Positions 44,378-52,612 of a stretch of 64,000 bases of DNA are shown here, in pieces. How positions within the stretch are numbered: position 1 is the stretch's first letter; every line of letters starts with the position of its first letter. Source of the stretch: Salirhabdus salicampi (GTDB taxonomy: Bacteria; Bacillota; Bacilli; Bacillales; Alkalibacillaceae); the NCBI RefSeq assembly GCF_024259515.1, contig NZ_JANBWE010000001.1:1-64000 (forward strand), in the 5' to 3' direction. The notes beneath the pieces were generated by a model. It did no database searches and was not told the origin of the DNA. It was given only the letters and a program-made list of their open reading frames with translations. Both the position numbers and the translations under genes were made by a program.

Positions 44378-44428
44378 AAACAGCACCTAAACATGTTAGG
44401 AGTCCCCTACCAGTTTAGGTGCTGTTTT
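44378..44428 (+). terminator. Terminator of the catabolic cluster
   Basis: AAACAGCACCTAAAC / GTTTAGGTGCTGTTT, 15-bp perfect stem, then T. Confidence 0.85.
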
Positions 44429-44463
44429 CATCTTGTTAATGATTTTAATTAATGAATTTCCAA

Positions 44464-44553
44464 TGGTTGTTCGATCGGATCAGACTATGGCCCCTTGTTC
44501 TATCATGTAGCAAATGTGTTCGTTCAAAGTTAAGTCGCGTTAATAAAAGGTAA
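44464..44553 (+). pseudogene. Fragment of an HNH endonuclease gene (third copy of the family)
   Basis: In the frame starting TGG at 44464 the translation contains LWPLVLSCSKCVRSK, against LWNLVLSCSTCNSSK in the HNH protein at 28506. At DNA level GTTCTATCATGTAGCA is identical in both. Only the last part of the HNH domain is left, about 30 codons, ending in a TAA; the catalytic His region is gone. Confidence 0.75.
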
Positions 44554-44564
44554 TAGTATCCCTC

Positions 44565-44594
44565 ACCCCTAACCATAGACGTTAGGGGTCTTTC
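44565..44594 (+). terminator. Terminator-like hairpin after the HNH fragment
   Basis: ACCCCTAAC / GTTAGGGGT, seven-base loop, CTTTC tail. Possibly the old terminator of the lost HNH gene. Confidence 0.65.
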
Positions 44595-44828
44595 TATGCT
44601 TAACTTTAGATTCTACAACATTCATCAACGGATCCTTAACTTCAACTAGGCTCTAATTCCGCATAGGGATGTCATTTAAATAAAACAACCTCCCTCAATT
44701 TTTCCTCCTCAAGACCGAGAAACAATCAACACTCTGTATGAAGAAATTTACAATAACAACTTATATGATTAAATGCGAGGAAACCATTGTCTAACTTAGA
44801 CAGAGCGGGGAAGAAATGGGGAATAGGC

Positions 44829-46139
44829 ATGAAATTTAAGGATTTTCACCCGAACATTAAATTAAGAATTATATTTGGATTTTTTACCGAACTTGTTGGA
44901 AGTATGATTTTTCCGTTTATGGCAATTTATTTTACGGTACATTTCGGGGCACAATTAACCGGTATTTTATTAATTGTAAATGTGGTGATCGGCACTTTAG
45001 TAGGTTTTTATGGTGGCTATTTATCGGATCTTATAGGGAGAAAAAAGCTAATGGTTATCGCCGAAGTGGTGAGAACGATATCGCTTGTTGTGGTGGCAGT
45101 GGCAAACTCCCCTTGGTATGAATCACCTACCATAACTTTTTTCATGTTCGTCGTCGGGAGCATTTGCTGGGGGATTGAGGGGCCAGCAACTGATGCAATG
45201 TTAATTGATGTAAGTAAGCCTGAGGAACGAAAACTCATGTACAGCATTATGTATTGGTCAGGGAATCTTTCCATAGCTTTAGGAGGGGCAGTAGGTGCAT
45301 TTTTGTTTAGAGATTACTTGTTTCAATTATTTATCGGAATGGTGATCACATCGACGATTGTGTTATTTGTGTTAATTTTCTTCATTCAAGAAAGCTATGT
45401 CCCGAACGTGGCTAAAAAACAACAACAGACTCCCAAAAGGTTTCAAGCTTTTCGGGACATTGTGAACAGCTATAAAGTTGTGGGGACCGATAAAGTATTT
45501 ATCCTGTTTGTTATTGCAGGTTTATTTATTCAATCCCTTGAGTTTCAAATGACAAATTATATTGCGGTAAGACTTCATAACGATATGCCGGAACAAAATG
45601 TGTTTCTTTGGCCAATTAATGGGTTAGAAATGACTGGACTGTTACGAACAGAAAACACAGTACTTGTTGTTATTTTTGCCGCAGTTGTCATGAAAATGAT
45701 GAAAAAATATAAAGATAAGAACGTGTTTTTAACGTCCATCGTTCTATTTACGATTGGCTATACGACAATCAGTTATTTTAATAACGTATGGATTTTGTTC
45801 GCGGCAATGGTGATTGCTACAATTGGGGAACTAATGCGGGTCCCCGTTCAACAAAGCTACTTAGCAGCCATGCCACCTGATGATAAAAGAAGTAGTTACA
45901 TGGCAGTGAACGCCTTTACGTTCCAAGGTTCAATGATTCTTGCCTCCTTATCTGTAACGTTAAGTGCCTTCCTATCGAAAGAGGCAATGAGTCTGTTTTT
46001 ACTAGGAACTGGTGTAATTGGGTTTTTAATCATTAATAAGATTATCCCAAGTTTGGAGCAGCGAGTGCGGAACCAAAGTGGTGAAGAAGAACAAACGAAA
46101 GAAGAAAGGGATTTTGTGTTGAAGGAACAAGTTGAGTAG
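44829..46139 (+). CDS. MFS efflux transporter (DHA1/YttB-like)
   Basis: 436 residues with about 12 membrane helices. The N-terminal MKFKDFHPNIKLR and ELVGSMIFPFMAIYF are typical of the Bacillus YttB-like drug-efflux group, and GGYLSDLIGRKKLMV is the MFS motif A between helices 2 and 3. A long charged tail (EQRVRNQSGEEEQTKEERDF) ends it. ATG 44829 is chosen from family alignment; an in-frame TTG at 44787 with GAGG is possible. Single gene with its own terminator; substrate unknown. Confidence 0.85.
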   Translation: MKFKDFHPNIKLRIIFGFFTELVGSMIFPFMAIYFTVHFGAQLTGILLIVNVVIGTLVGFYGGYLSDLIGRKKLMVIAEVVRTISLVVVAVANSPWYESPTITFFMFVVGSICWGIEGPATDAMLIDVSKPEERKLMYSIMYWSGNLSIALGGAVGAFLFRDYLFQLFIGMVITSTIVLFVLIFFIQESYVPNVAKKQQQTPKRFQAFRDIVNSYKVVGTDKVFILFVIAGLFIQSLEFQMTNYIAVRLHNDMPEQNVFLWPINGLEMTGLLRTENTVLVVIFAAVVMKMMKKYKDKNVFLTSIVLFTIGYTTISYFNNVWILFAAMVIATIGELMRVPVQQSYLAAMPPDDKRSSYMAVNAFTFQGSMILASLSVTLSAFLSKEAMSLFLLGTGVIGFLIINKIIPSLEQRVRNQSGEEEQTKEERDFVLKEQVE

Positions 46140-46599
46140 GAATTTGGTAAATTCATATAGTTATATAAACGATAAAAATTATTTAGATGAGACAAATGCC
46201 CAGCTAAAAAAAGAATTTGGGCACATATCACCCAAGTAATACTCGGTTAACTTACATTTCTCAATTCAAAAATAGCAAGCACTTTGTAGTGATAGCAATA
46301 CCTTCATTACAGGTGCTTTTTTTTATCTAGTTAATATCAATGAAATTTTGGCTTCATTTCCTAATCTTACTGGGACAAAATCGTCTCCAGCGTTAAATAG
46401 CAATAATAACATTATATTGAGAGTAATTTTGTTCATATCCCACAAAATTATCACCAATATTATGTGGAAATCCACGAATGATTTTTTGTTAGTTTTAAAC
46501 AAAAGTATTCTGAATTGTTATAATATTATAAATATAGTTTCGTTATCGAAGTTTAATCTGTTTTGTAAGTATGATCAAATTTTAAGGAGGATCGATATA
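46140..46599. other. Intergenic region and leader of the amidohydrolase operon
   Basis: A terminator for the MFS gene lies at 46277-46326. The rest is AT-rich, with several TATAAT-like blocks (for example at 46519) that could be the operon promoter. An in-frame coding extension from 46348 exists but has no start signal or domain, so I regard it as non-coding. Confidence 0.5.
46277..46326 (+). terminator. Terminator of the MFS gene
   Basis: AAGCAC...GTAGTGA pairs with TCATTAC...GTGCTT, followed by eight T. Confidence 0.75.
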
Positions 46600-47967
46600 G
46601 TGTTTGATTTAGAAATCATTAATTCTACAATAGTTACCCCGACTTTGAGTTTTAGAGGATGTGTATCTATAAGTAATGGAAAAATAGCCGCAGTTACAGA
46701 ATCACCGTTAGGTAATGCAAGGAAAAGTATTAACGCTGAAGGTTTATATTTGACCCCGGGTATGGTAGATCAACACGTGCATTTTATGGATCCCGCAGAA
46801 ACAAGTAGGGAGGACTTTATCCACGGTTCTTCTGCTGCAGCGGTAGGTGGAGTTACAACAGTATCCGAACATACGCATAGTGCGCCTGTTCGGAGTGTGA
46901 AAGAATTTGACGAAAAAATTAATCACCTTTCTAACCGTTCCTTGGTGGATTTTGGATTAACCGCCCATGTTTTTCCGGAAGACGTTGGTGGACTCAAGCC
47001 GTTGTGGGACAGAGGTATTTTATTTTTTAAAATCTTCACCTGCACAACGCATGGTATTCCTACCCTAAATAACGATACTTTATATAACGCTCTGACTGAA
47101 CTTGCTTCATTTAATGGTAGATGTTTAATTCATTGTGAAGATGACGCTATAACTGAAGGAAATGAAATTCGTTTAAAAGAGCAAAATCGTTATGACAATA
47201 AGATTATTTCGGAATGGCGCTCTGAGATAGCGGAAGAGGTAGCTGCTGCTAATGTCGCATTTATGACGCGCAAAACAGGTGCCCATGTCACTATTGCCCA
47301 TGTTAGTCACCCCTTAATTATTGACTTAATTAAGCGTGAACAAATGGAAGGTGCTAATATTTTCGCAGAAATTTGCCCCCAGTATCTATTTCTAGACGAA
47401 GAACAGGTAGTAGAGAAAGGCCCATTTGGTAAATTTACACCACCCGCAAGGAAAAAAGGAGAGGGTGATAAGTTAATTGATTTAATCAATGATAAAAGTA
47501 TCCAAATTCTATCCTCTGATCATGCCCCTTCTACGGTAGAGCAAAAACTAGACGGTAATATTTGGGAGTGTAATTTTGGCCTTCCAGGTGTAGAGACGAC
47601 CTTACCAATGATGTTAGATCTAGTTAACCAAGATAAGATATCATTTGAACGTTTAGTACAAATTTATTCGGAAGAACCAGCTAAAGCGCTAGGTTTGTAT
47701 CCAAATAAAGGATCACTGTTGGTTGGGACAGATGCTGATCTAGTACTTATTGACTTATCTGAAAAATGGACAATTAAAAGTGAAGACATCACATCGAAAG
47801 CAGGATGGACACCCTACGACGGTAAAGAGGTGATGGGAAAACCGGTTCTGACTATGGTTAGAGGAAAAATAGTTGCAGAAAATGGGGGAATTACGGCAGA
47901 TCCTGGGGCAGGATCCCCGGTTACTAAGATTAACTCTAACAATTTTAATGCCAAAGCCTTTTCATAA
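46600..47967 (+). CDS. Hydantoinase/allantoinase-like cyclic amidohydrolase
   Basis: 455-residue amidohydrolase TIM barrel that opens cyclic amides (hydantoin, dihydropyrimidine or allantoin type). Metal sites: HVHFMDP, the bridging carboxylated Lys in FFKIFTC, IHCEDDA, TIAHVSH and SSDHAP, all intact. Closest to AllB and dihydroorotase-like hydantoinases. GTG 46600 is chosen because AAGGAGG lies ten bases upstream; the frame is open further up without support. Operon with a C-N hydrolase, TRAP transporter and PucR regulator, so the product is probably an N-carbamoyl or amide compound passed to the next enzyme. Confidence 0.9.
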   Translation: MFDLEIINSTIVTPTLSFRGCVSISNGKIAAVTESPLGNARKSINAEGLYLTPGMVDQHVHFMDPAETSREDFIHGSSAAAVGGVTTVSEHTHSAPVRSVKEFDEKINHLSNRSLVDFGLTAHVFPEDVGGLKPLWDRGILFFKIFTCTTHGIPTLNNDTLYNALTELASFNGRCLIHCEDDAITEGNEIRLKEQNRYDNKIISEWRSEIAEEVAAANVAFMTRKTGAHVTIAHVSHPLIIDLIKREQMEGANIFAEICPQYLFLDEEQVVEKGPFGKFTPPARKKGEGDKLIDLINDKSIQILSSDHAPSTVEQKLDGNIWECNFGLPGVETTLPMMLDLVNQDKISFERLVQIYSEEPAKALGLYPNKGSLLVGTDADLVLIDLSEKWTIKSEDITSKAGWTPYDGKEVMGKPVLTMVRGKIVAENGGITADPGAGSPVTKINSNNFNAKAFS

Positions 47968-48021
47968 ATCTCATATTTTATATTATAACCTGACTGATAA
48001 TAAGAGAAGGGGGAGTTGGAG

Positions 48022-49623
48022 ATGAAAGTAGCTTGTATACAACCGTTTGCAAATTCGTTAGAAGAATATAAACCAGCATTAAATTCCTTATTAAATATGA
48101 TTGATGAAGCAGGGGAGCAATCACCAAACTTAATCGTTGTACCAGAAACAGTTTATCCTGCTTACTATCTTGGTATGGATAATAGATTATTAGATGAATC
48201 ACTAGAACTTACTACTCAGGTTGTTGATAATGTAGCTGCTAAGGCAAAGAAATACAAAAGTTACATTGCGTTTGGTCTTGTTGAAAAAAAACAAGAATCC
48301 CTTTATAACAGTGCGTTCTTATTTGACCCAGAAGGTAACATAATTAGTAAAACGAGCAAATCATTTATGTGGCATTTTGATAATAACTGGTTTGAACAAG
48401 GTGATGTTTATGATGTTGTAGATACACCTTTCGGACGCTGGGGAATGATTATATGTGCAGATGGTAGAATGCCAGAACTCCCAAGAGAGTTAGCACTAAA
48501 AAATGTAGATGTAATCATTGATTTAGCGAACTTAACATCCACAGGAAAAGACGAAAAATTATTAACAAATGCACAATGCGGTTTTATGTTAAGTACAAGA
48601 GCAATGGAAAATGGTGTGTGGGTTATCATGGCAGACAAAAGTGGTGTTGAATCAGACACGGTTACATATGCGGGGAGAAGTTGTATTATTTCTCCTGATG
48701 GTGAGGTCATTAAAGAGGCAACTTCAGAAAAAGCTGAAATCATATACGCTGATATCGACCCAAGGAAGTCTAGAGATAAAAGATACCGAGAAATTCACTT
48801 GATAAATGATCGTAACAAAGATAGTTATATAGATTTAACAAGTCCTCTCAGTAAGCTACCAATATCGAACTTCGTTGAGCAATCTATCGTACCCCACCAA
48901 ATGGTTTCTCAGATGTCCACTACACAATTTAAGTATAAGGATAGAAATGAGTATTTAGAAAAAGCAAAAAGGTTCATCCAAAAGTTAGAAAACCAGCAAG
49001 CAGAATTTATTGTGTTGCCTCAGTTCTATCAAGGGATTATTTTACCACATGAAATACAAGAGTTTGTAAATAATCGAGAAACAATTGTATTCTTTGCATC
49101 TAAATCAGAAACAAAGGGTTGTAAATCGATTTCTGCTTTTGCACTAACGAAAGAGGGTATATTAACAAACTACCGCAAAACCCACTTAAATCAGAAAGAG
49201 AAATTGGACCATATCTCAGGGAATGAATATGTCATTTTAGAAACGAAAAAAGGAAATTTCGGAATTATGTTGGGGGAAGAAGGGATTTTTCCTGAAGTTG
49301 CCAGAATTCTAACTTTGCGAGGTGCTGACATCATTATTTGGATTAATGATTTAGAACCAGATATTCAAGAAAAAATTGCTCGTACCCGTTCCGCCGAAAA
49401 TAAAGTTTTTGTGATTACTAGTAATCAGTTAAACAGTCATTTGCACACACACAGCTTTATAACCGATCCGAACGGAGGAGTAATTTCATCAACGTTAAGT
49501 GGAAGAGAACACGCAACGGCAGTTTTAATTCCGGCTTTTTTAAGTCGTTGTAAGGATATCGTTCCCTGTACAAATGCAATATTTGATCGACAACCAGACC
49601 AATATGTCCCATTAGTTAATTAA
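48022..49623 (+). CDS. Double nitrilase-domain C-N hydrolase, second domain inactive-looking
   Basis: 533 residues: two carbon-nitrogen hydrolase domains in one chain, where the usual protein has one. Domain 1 (~1-270) has the Glu in VVPETVYPAYY, Lys in SKTSKSFMWH and Cys in MIICADGRMPE: complete triad. Domain 2 (~290-533) has Gln instead of Glu (VLPQFYQ), Lys kept in YRKTHL, and Gly instead of Cys (IMLGEEGIFPE), so it can hardly catalyse; it may stabilise or regulate. Reaction: probably N-carbamoyl amide hydrolysis after ring opening. ATG 48022 follows GGGGGAGTTGGAG. Confidence 0.9.
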   Translation: MKVACIQPFANSLEEYKPALNSLLNMIDEAGEQSPNLIVVPETVYPAYYLGMDNRLLDESLELTTQVVDNVAAKAKKYKSYIAFGLVEKKQESLYNSAFLFDPEGNIISKTSKSFMWHFDNNWFEQGDVYDVVDTPFGRWGMIICADGRMPELPRELALKNVDVIIDLANLTSTGKDEKLLTNAQCGFMLSTRAMENGVWVIMADKSGVESDTVTYAGRSCIISPDGEVIKEATSEKAEIIYADIDPRKSRDKRYREIHLINDRNKDSYIDLTSPLSKLPISNFVEQSIVPHQMVSQMSTTQFKYKDRNEYLEKAKRFIQKLENQQAEFIVLPQFYQGIILPHEIQEFVNNRETIVFFASKSETKGCKSISAFALTKEGILTNYRKTHLNQKEKLDHISGNEYVILETKKGNFGIMLGEEGIFPEVARILTLRGADIIIWINDLEPDIQEKIARTRSAENKVFVITSNQLNSHLHTHSFITDPNGGVISSTLSGREHATAVLIPAFLSRCKDIVPCTNAIFDRQPDQYVPLVN

Positions 49624-49671
49624 GCCTATTTTTAGGTTATATTAAGAAAATTATATTAGGGGGTACAAAAA

Positions 49672-50715
49672 TTGAAGGTTTTCCTTAAGTTTACATTATT
49701 GGCCGTGTTAATTTTATCATTAGTTGCATGTGCGAACGATTCTTCAGGTTCAAACGGTTCCGGTGGTGGTGATGGTGAAACAATTGTGATGAAGTTAAGC
49801 CACGTAGGAGCCCCAGGTAGTCCAAGAGATTTAGGGGCGAAAAAATTTAAAGAAGTAGTTGAAAGTGAAACCAATGGGAATGTTAAAGTGGAAATTTATC
49901 CAGCTTCTCAACTAGGTGGTCAACGTGAGCAGGTTGAAGGAGTACAGTTTGGTGACATTGAAATGGTGGTTGTACCTACTGCATATTTAGGTGGTACGCA
50001 ACCACTTATCACATTATTAGATACACCTTTTTTCTTACCTGAAGATAAAGATAAGCTTTTAGAATTATATAAGACTGATGCTTTCAAAGACATTTTGGCA
50101 ACAACAGAGGATGTAGGGATTAAAACACTAGGATTGTGGCATACAGCATATAAGCATTTTTCAGCAAATAAACCATTGTTAACACCTGATGATTTTAACG
50201 GTTTGAAATTCAGAGTAATGGCATCTCCAATCCTTATTGAACAGGATAAAGCCCTTGGAGTAACCCCTATCACTATGGACTTTTCTGAAACATATAGTGC
50301 ATTGCAGTCCGGTGCAATAGATGGACAAGAAAACCCTATTGTAACTAGTTTTGATATGAAATTCCACGAAGTTCAAACGGACTTTACGTTAACAAGTCAT
50401 GGTGTTTTAGACCAAATGGTAATGGTAAATAAAAACTGGTATGAAGAGTTATCTGAAGATATACAAGCGGCAATTGTTAAAGGATATGAAGAGGGACTAA
50501 AAGAAGTAGTAAGTAAAACATATTCGTTAGTTGATGAATATTCGCAAAAGATGGAGGAGCAAGGCGTAACTCTTCATGAGCTAACCCCAGACCAACGACA
50601 GGCATTAGTTGATGCTGTTAAATCTGTTAAGGAATTTGCTAGAAATGAATATGCTGATCAAGGTGGAGATAAGTTATTTGATGCCCTTGAAAAAGAAATT
50701 GAAAATCTAGAGTAG
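49672..50715 (+). CDS. DctP-type TRAP solute-binding lipoprotein
   Basis: 347 residues. Signal peptide with lipobox LVAC (Cys ~20), a Gly/Ser linker, then the DctP domain: MKLSHVGAPGSPRDLGAKKF, VEIYPASQLGGQREQVEGVQ, YSALQSGAIDGQENP with the conserved binding residues. Binds the operon's substrate outside the cell. TTG start with TTAGGGGGTACAAAAA in front. A long stem-loop separates it from the membrane genes. Confidence 0.94.
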   Translation: MKVFLKFTLLAVLILSLVACANDSSGSNGSGGGDGETIVMKLSHVGAPGSPRDLGAKKFKEVVESETNGNVKVEIYPASQLGGQREQVEGVQFGDIEMVVVPTAYLGGTQPLITLLDTPFFLPEDKDKLLELYKTDAFKDILATTEDVGIKTLGLWHTAYKHFSANKPLLTPDDFNGLKFRVMASPILIEQDKALGVTPITMDFSETYSALQSGAIDGQENPIVTSFDMKFHEVQTDFTLTSHGVLDQMVMVNKNWYEELSEDIQAAIVKGYEEGLKEVVSKTYSLVDEYSQKMEEQGVTLHELTPDQRQALVDAVKSVKEFARNEYADQGGDKLFDALEKEIENLE

Positions 50716-50724
50716 AAAAAATAT

Positions 50725-50790
50725 GGTCTCTCTATTATAAGTAGGTATTGATTTTTCTACATATAGGAGAGAGACCTATTTGTTTTTTTA
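50725..50790 (+). terminator. Intercistronic stem-loop between dctP- and dctQ-type genes
   Basis: A long imperfect stem (GGTCTCTCTATTATAAGTAG with CTACATATAGGAGAGAGACC) followed by TATTTGTTTTTTTA: a strong terminator-like structure inside an operon, likely to reduce expression of the permease genes. Confidence 0.8.
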
Positions 50791-50810
50791 TTTAACAAGG
50801 AGGTGTGATC

Positions 50811-51290
50811 TTGTTAGGAAAAACTTTAAAGAAAATTAATATCATTTCTGGGAAGATAGAGCATTCTTTAATTGCGTTAGGTTTAATTACTATGTCCGTA
50901 ATTATTTTTATTAATGTTATATCACGGCATTTTTTCGATACTTCAGTAATGTGGGCGGAGGAAACATCTAGATATATTAATGTTTGGATAACATTCATAG
51001 GTCTTAGTGCATGCTTAAGATTTAATGAACATATTAAAATAGATATTTTATTGAATAAAATATCTAAGAGTGTGAAGTTCTTCGTTAATCGGTTAGTGTT
51101 GTTAATTGGTTTAGTTTCATCAATTTACTTAGTTTACTTAGGTTGGGCGATAACTGAGAAGCTTTTAAAGTCAGGAAATGTAAGTGTTACTACGGGAATT
51201 CCTATCTGGTTATTATATTTAGCGGTGCCTGTTGGTTTTATATTAATGACTATTAGTTATATACAGAAGCTTTATCAAACTTTTAAATGA
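50811..51290 (+). CDS. DctQ-type TRAP small permease subunit
   Basis: 159 residues, four membrane helices (starting LIALGLITMSVIIFINVIS) with the family motif WAEETSRYINVWITFIG. Forms the membrane complex with the next protein. TTG 50811 is chosen, eight bases from AAGGAGGTG. Confidence 0.92.
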   Translation: MLGKTLKKINIISGKIEHSLIALGLITMSVIIFINVISRHFFDTSVMWAEETSRYINVWITFIGLSACLRFNEHIKIDILLNKISKSVKFFVNRLVLLIGLVSSIYLVYLGWAITEKLLKSGNVSVTTGIPIWLLYLAVPVGFILMTISYIQKLYQTFK

Positions 51291-51306
51291 GTTAGGGGGG
51301 TAAGCT

Positions 51307-52578
51307 GTGATCTTAACACTAACAACTATATTTTTGATCTTATTGTTATTAGGAACTCCACTATTTCTAGCAATTGTTATTCCTTCGTTAATTACCACTA
51401 TTTTTTATTATCCAAATATAAACATAACTGTTACTATTCAACGAATGATTGATGGAATTGACTCTTTTCCCCTGTTAGCCATTCCTTTTTTTATGTTTGC
51501 GGCAGACGTCATGTCTAAAGGAAAAACAGGAGAGAGATTAGTTGTTTTAGCTAACCGTTTAGTAGGTCACCTTCCAGGCGGCTTAGCAATGGCAACAGTT
51601 GTTACATGTACTTTATTTGGCGCTATATCAGGTACAGGTCCCGCAGCAATTGTAGCAGTTGGAGGGTTGCTTTATCCGGCCTTATTAGACAATAAATATA
51701 AAGATCAATTTTCTTTAGGAGTTATCATTTCTAGTAGTACGTTATCAATGTTAATACCTCCAGGAGTAGCAATGATTCTATATAGCATTGTTTCGGGTAC
51801 CTCCGTTAGGGATATGTTTCTAGCAGGAACTTCAGTTGGTCTTTTTGTATCGATTTTGTTTATGATTTATGTATTTATACATGCCAGGAGGCGTAATATT
51901 CCGAAAAAGAAAAGGTCATCATTTAAGGAAGTTATCCTCGCGTTTAAGGATGCTTTCTGGGCTTTAGGTTTACCTATTGTAATTCTGGGAGGAATCTATC
52001 TCGGATATATGACACCTACAGAATCAGCGGCTATAGCTGTTGTTTATGTTATCATTATCGAGGTCTTTATTTATAAAAAGCTTCAATTCTCAGATGTATA
52101 CGAAACCGCGAAAACTTCAGGAAGAATGATTGCAATGATTTTCATTCTCATAAGTGCTGGTTCATTGCTCTCATGGCTTCTGACTACTGCACAAGTCCCA
52201 CAGACTTTAGCAAGTAATCTCGGTGATCTATCCCCAATTACTATTCTTTTGATGATTAATATCATTTTTATCGTTACTGGAATGTTCTTAGACCCTAACT
52301 CATCGATTATAATCTTAACACCAATCGTTTACCCGATTGCAATGGCTTCAGGTGCAGATCCTATTCATTTAGGTTTATTAATTGTCTTAAATGCTTCTAT
52401 TGGTATGTTGACACCACCATTTGGTATGAATATTTTCGTTGCATCGGGAACGTTTAAAGTACCATATGAAAGAATTGTTCCTGGATTAGTTCCCTTTATT
52501 ATTATAAGTGTAATTGCACTAATTTTAGTTACGCTTATTCCAGATATAGCACTTTGGCTGCCAAATCTCGTAAAGTAA
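51307..52578 (+). CDS. DctM-type TRAP large permease subunit
   Basis: 423 residues, about 12 membrane helices; motifs IPFFMFAADVMSKGKTGERL, GTGPAAIVAVGGLLYPALL, IPPGVAMILYSIVSG and LTPPFGMNIFVASG. Ion-driven translocator. GTG start with TTAGGGGGGTAAGCT upstream, 16 bp after the DctQ gene. Confidence 0.94.
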   Translation: MILTLTTIFLILLLLGTPLFLAIVIPSLITTIFYYPNINITVTIQRMIDGIDSFPLLAIPFFMFAADVMSKGKTGERLVVLANRLVGHLPGGLAMATVVTCTLFGAISGTGPAAIVAVGGLLYPALLDNKYKDQFSLGVIISSSTLSMLIPPGVAMILYSIVSGTSVRDMFLAGTSVGLFVSILFMIYVFIHARRRNIPKKKRSSFKEVILAFKDAFWALGLPIVILGGIYLGYMTPTESAAIAVVYVIIIEVFIYKKLQFSDVYETAKTSGRMIAMIFILISAGSLLSWLLTTAQVPQTLASNLGDLSPITILLMINIIFIVTGMFLDPNSSIIILTPIVYPIAMASGADPIHLGLLIVLNASIGMLTPPFGMNIFVASGTFKVPYERIVPGLVPFIIISVIALILVTLIPDIALWLPNLVK

Positions 52579-52612
52579 CAACTGTGGATACTAGTGAAAA
52601 GGAGAACCTATA

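Noticed and set aside
46348-46599. 84-codon upstream extension of the amidohydrolase frame.
   Set aside because: No start signal, AT-rich content, and a clear AAGGAGG plus GTG start at 46600 matching the family's N-terminus.
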